Part shown: positions 60,978-64,000 of the stretch, in pieces | Numbering within the stretch: the first letter of the stretch is position 1 | How the letters are laid out: each line of letters begins with the position of its first letter | Assembly (NCBI GenBank): GCA_045563135.1 | Contig: JBJKUL010000001.1 | Location: 124,001-188,000 of the forward strand | DNA from: Actinomarina sp002308095 | Lineage (GTDB): Bacteria > Actinomycetota > Acidimicrobiia > Actinomarinales > Actinomarinaceae | Length of the DNA stretch: 64,000 bases | Direction: 5' to 3' | The notes under the pieces: model-generated | Databases searched by the model: none | What the model was told of the DNA's origin: nothing | What the model saw: only the letters and a program-made list of their open reading frames with translations | Made by a program: the position numbers and the translations under genes

Positions 60978-62468
60978 ATGAGCAACTTTTCAAAATCTGA
61001 GCAAGAAATTTATGATTTAAGATTAGAAAAAATTCAATATTTTCTTGAACACGACAAAGATGCCTTTCCAACTGAATTTCCAGCGGCATCTAAAATTCAA
61101 GAAGTCATAAATAAGCATAATGATTTATCTGAGGCTGAGCACTCTGGAGTTGAGGTTCAAATTCACGGTAGAATTTTAAATGGGAGATCTTTTGGGAAGC
61201 TTTCCTTTTATGACTTGGTTGACAACTCAGGAAGAATTCAACTCCTTGTAGATTCCAAAACATTGTCAGATGAAGAAAACTTGTTTTTTTCAAAATATGA
61301 TTCGGGAGATATTGTTGGCGTAAAGGGAGAGGTTATGAAAACAAAAAAAGGGGAACTCTCTATTAAGGTATCAACGAGCACAATATTATCAAAGTCATTA
61401 AGAACATTACCTGAAAAATGGCATGGGTTAAAAGACAAGGAAACAAGATTTAGGCAACGCTACCTTGATTTTATTGTTAATCCTGATGCTAAGCAGACTA
61501 TTGAGGCAAGGTCTAAAGTCATTAACTCGATAAGAAAATTTATGCACAGCAAAGATTTTGTTGAAGTAGAAACGCCAATTTTGCAGCCTAAAGCAGGTGG
61601 TGCAATTGCAAAGCCATTTATAACTCATCACAATGCACTCGACGTCGATATGTTTTTAAGAATTGCTCCAGAGCTCTATTTGAAAAGAATGATAGTTGGT
61701 GGTTTCGAAAAAGTTTTTGAGTTGGGGCGGGTATTTAGAAATGAAGGGATAGATCAAACTCACTCACCTGAATTTACCATGATGGAAAGCTATGAGGCTT
61801 ATACAAATGTAGATGGTGTTATCAAGATGGTAGAAGAAATGTGTTTGACTGTCTTTTCTGAGTTAGAGTTAAATTACGAGATTTCCTTTGATGAGAAAAA
61901 AGCCGATTTCTCTTTTCCATGGAAAAAAACATCTATGTTTTCTTTAGTTTCAGAACACTTCAACTTAAATATTGGGTTTGATTCAGATCCAAACACTATA
62001 AAGGAAGATCTAAGTAGAAAAAATATTGAATTTAGTGAAGACTCAAACACCATTGGGCTTCTGGTTTATGATTTATTTGAAAGATATGTTGAAGAAAATA
62101 TAGTAAATCCAACTTTTGTTACAGATTATCCTGTAGAGGTCTCTCCGTTTGCTCGAAACAATAAAAATAGTCCCAATGTAACTGAAAGATTTGAATTATT
62201 TGCCTTTGGAAGCGAGCTTGCAAATGGATTCTCAGAATTAATTGATCCGATAGAACAAGAGGCTCGATTAAAATCGCAAGCACAAAAAAAAGAACAAGGT
62301 GACGAAGAGGCACACGTAGAAGATATGGATTACATTGAAGCCTTAGAACATGCGTTGCCGCCAACGGGAGGTCTTGGGTTTGGGATTGACAGATTTGTTA
62401 TGATGCTTACTGGAAATACATCAATTAGAGAAGTTGTAGCTTTTCCTCACTTAAAACCTGAAAATTAA
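60978..62468 (+). CDS. lysS: Lysyl-tRNA synthetase, class II
   Basis: Charges tRNA-Lys. 496 residues. The anticodon-binding OB-fold spans about residues 55-150 (VQIHGRILNGRSFGKLSFYD). Class II motif 1 is near SIRKFMHSKDFVEVETPIL, motif 2 in VFELGRVFRNEGIDQTHSPE and FTMMESYEAY, motif 3 in GLGFGIDRFVMMLTG. The stop shares a TTAA with the convergent polyprenyl synthase gene. Confidence 0.97.
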   Translation: MSNFSKSEQEIYDLRLEKIQYFLEHDKDAFPTEFPAASKIQEVINKHNDLSEAEHSGVEVQIHGRILNGRSFGKLSFYDLVDNSGRIQLLVDSKTLSDEENLFFSKYDSGDIVGVKGEVMKTKKGELSIKVSTSTILSKSLRTLPEKWHGLKDKETRFRQRYLDFIVNPDAKQTIEARSKVINSIRKFMHSKDFVEVETPILQPKAGGAIAKPFITHHNALDVDMFLRIAPELYLKRMIVGGFEKVFELGRVFRNEGIDQTHSPEFTMMESYEAYTNVDGVIKMVEEMCLTVFSELELNYEISFDEKKADFSFPWKKTSMFSLVSEHFNLNIGFDSDPNTIKEDLSRKNIEFSEDSNTIGLLVYDLFERYVEENIVNPTFVTDYPVEVSPFARNNKNSPNVTERFELFAFGSELANGFSELIDPIEQEARLKSQAQKKEQGDEEAHVEDMDYIEALEHALPPTGGLGFGIDRFVMMLTGNTSIREVVAFPHLKPEN

Positions 62469-63442
62469 TTGCTTCTTTGTAGTAAGTATTCATTTAAATT
62501 GTGGAGGATATCTGAAATCTTATCGTTAGATATATTTTTGATAGCCTGATTACTTTCTTTAAAGTGATGATTTACAAACTTATTTGAAGCATCAATAATT
62601 TCATCATTATTAAACTCGTTTAAAACTTCAGAAAGATTTATTTTAGAGTCTTTTACTTGGTGAAGTATATCTTCAATCTTTTTTGGATTTTTTTCAAGGG
62701 CCAGGAGAACAGGTAGAGTATAAGTCCCTTCTAGAATGTCATTGCCTGCAGGTTTCCCTAATGTATCACTATCTGAATTTAAATCTAAAATATCATCAGT
62801 AATCTGAAAAATTATGCCATTGTGCCAAGCCCAAGAACTTATTGACTGAATAATCTCTTCATCACAGTCAGATGCCATTGCTCCAAGTTTTGCACTAGTT
62901 CTAATTAAGCTTGCTGTTTTGCCACCAATGACTTCTAAATAATCATCTGTAGAATGGGTTGTATTAAAAGAAAACTGAACTTCTTTTGTTTGACCCACAA
63001 CCAACTCTGCATAAGTTGAAGCAAGTAATTTTACTGACTCAAGTCCAAGGTTATCTGCAGCAAGTTCAGAAGACCTTGCCAACAAATAGTCACCTGCCAA
63101 AATAGCAAGAGTTGCGTTCCATTTACGGTTCGTACTCTCAACACCTCTTCTAGTTGTTGCTTCATCAATTACATCATCATGGTATAAACTTCCCAAGTGA
63201 ATTAACTCTACAGATATACCAGCATCTATAACTTTTTCCTTATTTCCCGTACCTAATTCACCTGCTAAAAGTGATATAAGTGGTCTAAATCTTTTTCCAC
63301 CAGCTTTTATTAGGTATTGGGAAATTTCTGTGAGGTATGGATCCTCCGAAATAGTTACTTCATAAAGGCGTTTTTCTAATTTTTCTAGGTTTTCCCACAA
63401 ACTAGGTATTGGGATAATATTTTGTAACTCGTTTGATTCCAT
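62465..63442 (-). CDS. Trans-polyprenyl diphosphate synthase
   Basis: Elongates isoprenoid diphosphates, probably for the menaquinone side chain. 325 residues. The first Asp-rich motif is LGSLYHDDVIDEATTRRG (DDVID at 89-93), the second ITDDILDLNSD (DDILD at 216-220). AGGKRFRPLISLLAG is the allylic-phosphate region. A bulky residue or two upstream of the first motif sets chain length, but I cannot assign it. It is divergent from clpC; its stop overlaps lysS by 4 bases. Confidence 0.94.
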   Translation of the reverse strand: MESNELQNIIPIPSLWENLEKLEKRLYEVTISEDPYLTEISQYLIKAGGKRFRPLISLLAGELGTGNKEKVIDAGISVELIHLGSLYHDDVIDEATTRRGVESTNRKWNATLAILAGDYLLARSSELAADNLGLESVKLLASTYAELVVGQTKEVQFSFNTTHSTDDYLEVIGGKTASLIRTSAKLGAMASDCDEEIIQSISSWAWHNGIIFQITDDILDLNSDSDTLGKPAGNDILEGTYTLPVLLALEKNPKKIEDILHQVKDSKINLSEVLNEFNNDEIIDASNKFVNHHFKESNQAIKNISNDKISDILHNLNEYLLQRSN

Positions 63443-63521
63443 ATTTACAGATTAAGTTATTTCTATAAATACATGTAATTTTCATTTAGGCGTATAAACG
63501 GAGACTTATTAATATAAGAAC

Positions 63522-64000
63522 ATGTTTGAAAGATTTACTGATAGAGCTCGTAGAGTAGTAGTTCTTGCACAAGAAGAGGCAAGAAGACTTAATCATAACT
63601 ACATAGGAACCGAGCATATACTTCTTGGCCTTATCCAAGAAGGAGAAGGCCACGCTGCAAAAGCTCTTGAAGAGCTCAGTATCAATATTGACTCAGTTAG
63701 ATCTGAAGTTGTTGAAATCATTGGAGAAGGACAGCAATCTCCTAGTGGGCACATTCCATTTACCCCGAGGGCAAAAAAAGTCCTAGAACTATCACTTAGA
63801 GAAGCTCTGCAACTTGGACATAACTATATCGGGACAGAACACATTCTTCTTGGCCTAATACGAGAAGGAGAAGGAGTTGCAGCACAAGTATTGAAAAAAT
63901 TAGGTGCAGAACTCTCACAAGTCAGACAGACAGTTATTAAATTAATCTCATCTTCTGGTGAAGGTAAAAAACCACAATCAGCCTCAACAGGGGGTAGAGA
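63522..64000 (+). CDS. clpC: ATP-dependent Clp protease ATPase ClpC (5' part)
   Basis: N-terminal 159 residues of the ClpC chaperone-unfoldase that feeds ClpP. The two Clp-N repeats are seen: NYIGTEHILLGLIQEGEGHA and NYIGTEHILLGLIREGEGVA. The start MFERFTDRARRVVVLAQEEA is the standard ClpC beginning. A linker follows (SSSGEGKKPQSASTGG) and the window ends before the first AAA module. CtsR/McsAB partner genes are not in view. Confidence 0.96.
   Translation, partial: MFERFTDRARRVVVLAQEEARRLNHNYIGTEHILLGLIQEGEGHAAKALEELSINIDSVRSEVVEIIGEGQQSPSGHIPFTPRAKKVLELSLREALQLGHNYIGTEHILLGLIREGEGVAAQVLKKLGAELSQVRQTVIKLISSSGEGKKPQSASTGGR

Noticed and set aside
1..64000. A selenoprotein gene with in-frame TGA in this window
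   Set aside because: I looked for genes interrupted by TGA at a cysteine site of a known family and found none; all recognised genes read through without one.

Overview
This window looks like a chromosomal segment of a streamlined, low-GC (about one third GC by eye) marine actinobacterium, most likely of the Acidimicrobiia / Candidatus Actinomarinales type. The assignment is an inference. It rests on the order tilS-hpt-ftsH-folE-folP-folB-folK-panC-coaX-lysS-clpC (typical of actinobacteria), a caa3-type cytochrome oxidase with a cytochrome c domain fused to subunit II, an LLM-class F420-type oxidoreductase, MetX/MetY methionine synthesis, and very tight gene packing with many 1-17 bp overlaps. 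I see no insertion sequence, prophage, CRISPR array or integrase, and no gene-free stretch longer than 300 bases.

Layout. 1-7245: an acyl-CoA dehydrogenase cut by the window edge, a PfkB sugar kinase, a DsrE-like protein, an unusual cupredoxin/beta-helix lipoprotein, a zinc-ribbon protein, TypA and an SDR. 7258-16055: a long minus-strand run ctaC-ctaD-ctaE-coxIV-ctaG, then a repeat-bearing seven-helix membrane protein, isocitrate lyase and the SDR, with ctaB-lgt reading away on the plus strand. 16042-23038: CaCA exchanger, LLM oxidoreductase, aminopeptidase N, 6-phosphogluconate dehydrogenase and HflX on the minus strand. 23092-23186: a selenocysteine tRNA. 23239-29434: membrane HTH protein, heme A synthase, sigma-70 factor, TldD/TldE and a GDPD phosphodiesterase. 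29431-41000: photolyase-like protein, indoleamine dioxygenase, alanine dehydrogenase, LeuCD, an MFS carrier, a CPA2 antiporter, a membrane pyrophosphatase and a glycosyltransferase. 41015-48604: TopA, a second MFS carrier, Tmk, a HolB-like protein, an MBL hydrolase and a third MFS carrier. 48688-52383: metK and metY-metX, each behind a SAM-I/IV-like riboswitch. 52384-52703: structured RNA candidates and tRNA-Thr. 52759-64000: a small membrane protein, tilS-hpt-ftsH, the folate/pantothenate/CoA genes, lysS, a polyprenyl synthase and the start of clpC.

How it fits together. The cox operon, CtaA, CtaB and CtaG build and load heme a and copper into the terminal oxidase, while the pyrophosphatase, CPA2 antiporter and Na+/Ca2+ exchanger handle ion gradients. 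Isocitrate lyase next to the oxidase genes suggests growth on acetyl-CoA-yielding substrates such as fatty acids. MetX and MetY make homocysteine and MetK makes SAM; SAM appears to feed back on both transcripts. The strongest regulatory observation is this riboswitch pair: two short aptamers with compensatory P1 base changes and mutually exclusive hairpins that hide the ribosome binding sites. Other points worth a look are tRNA-Sec in so reduced a genome, a roughly 80-nt small-RNA candidate upstream of tRNA-Thr, the cupredoxin/beta-helix fusion protein, and folate-cluster proteins that lack expected active-site residues.
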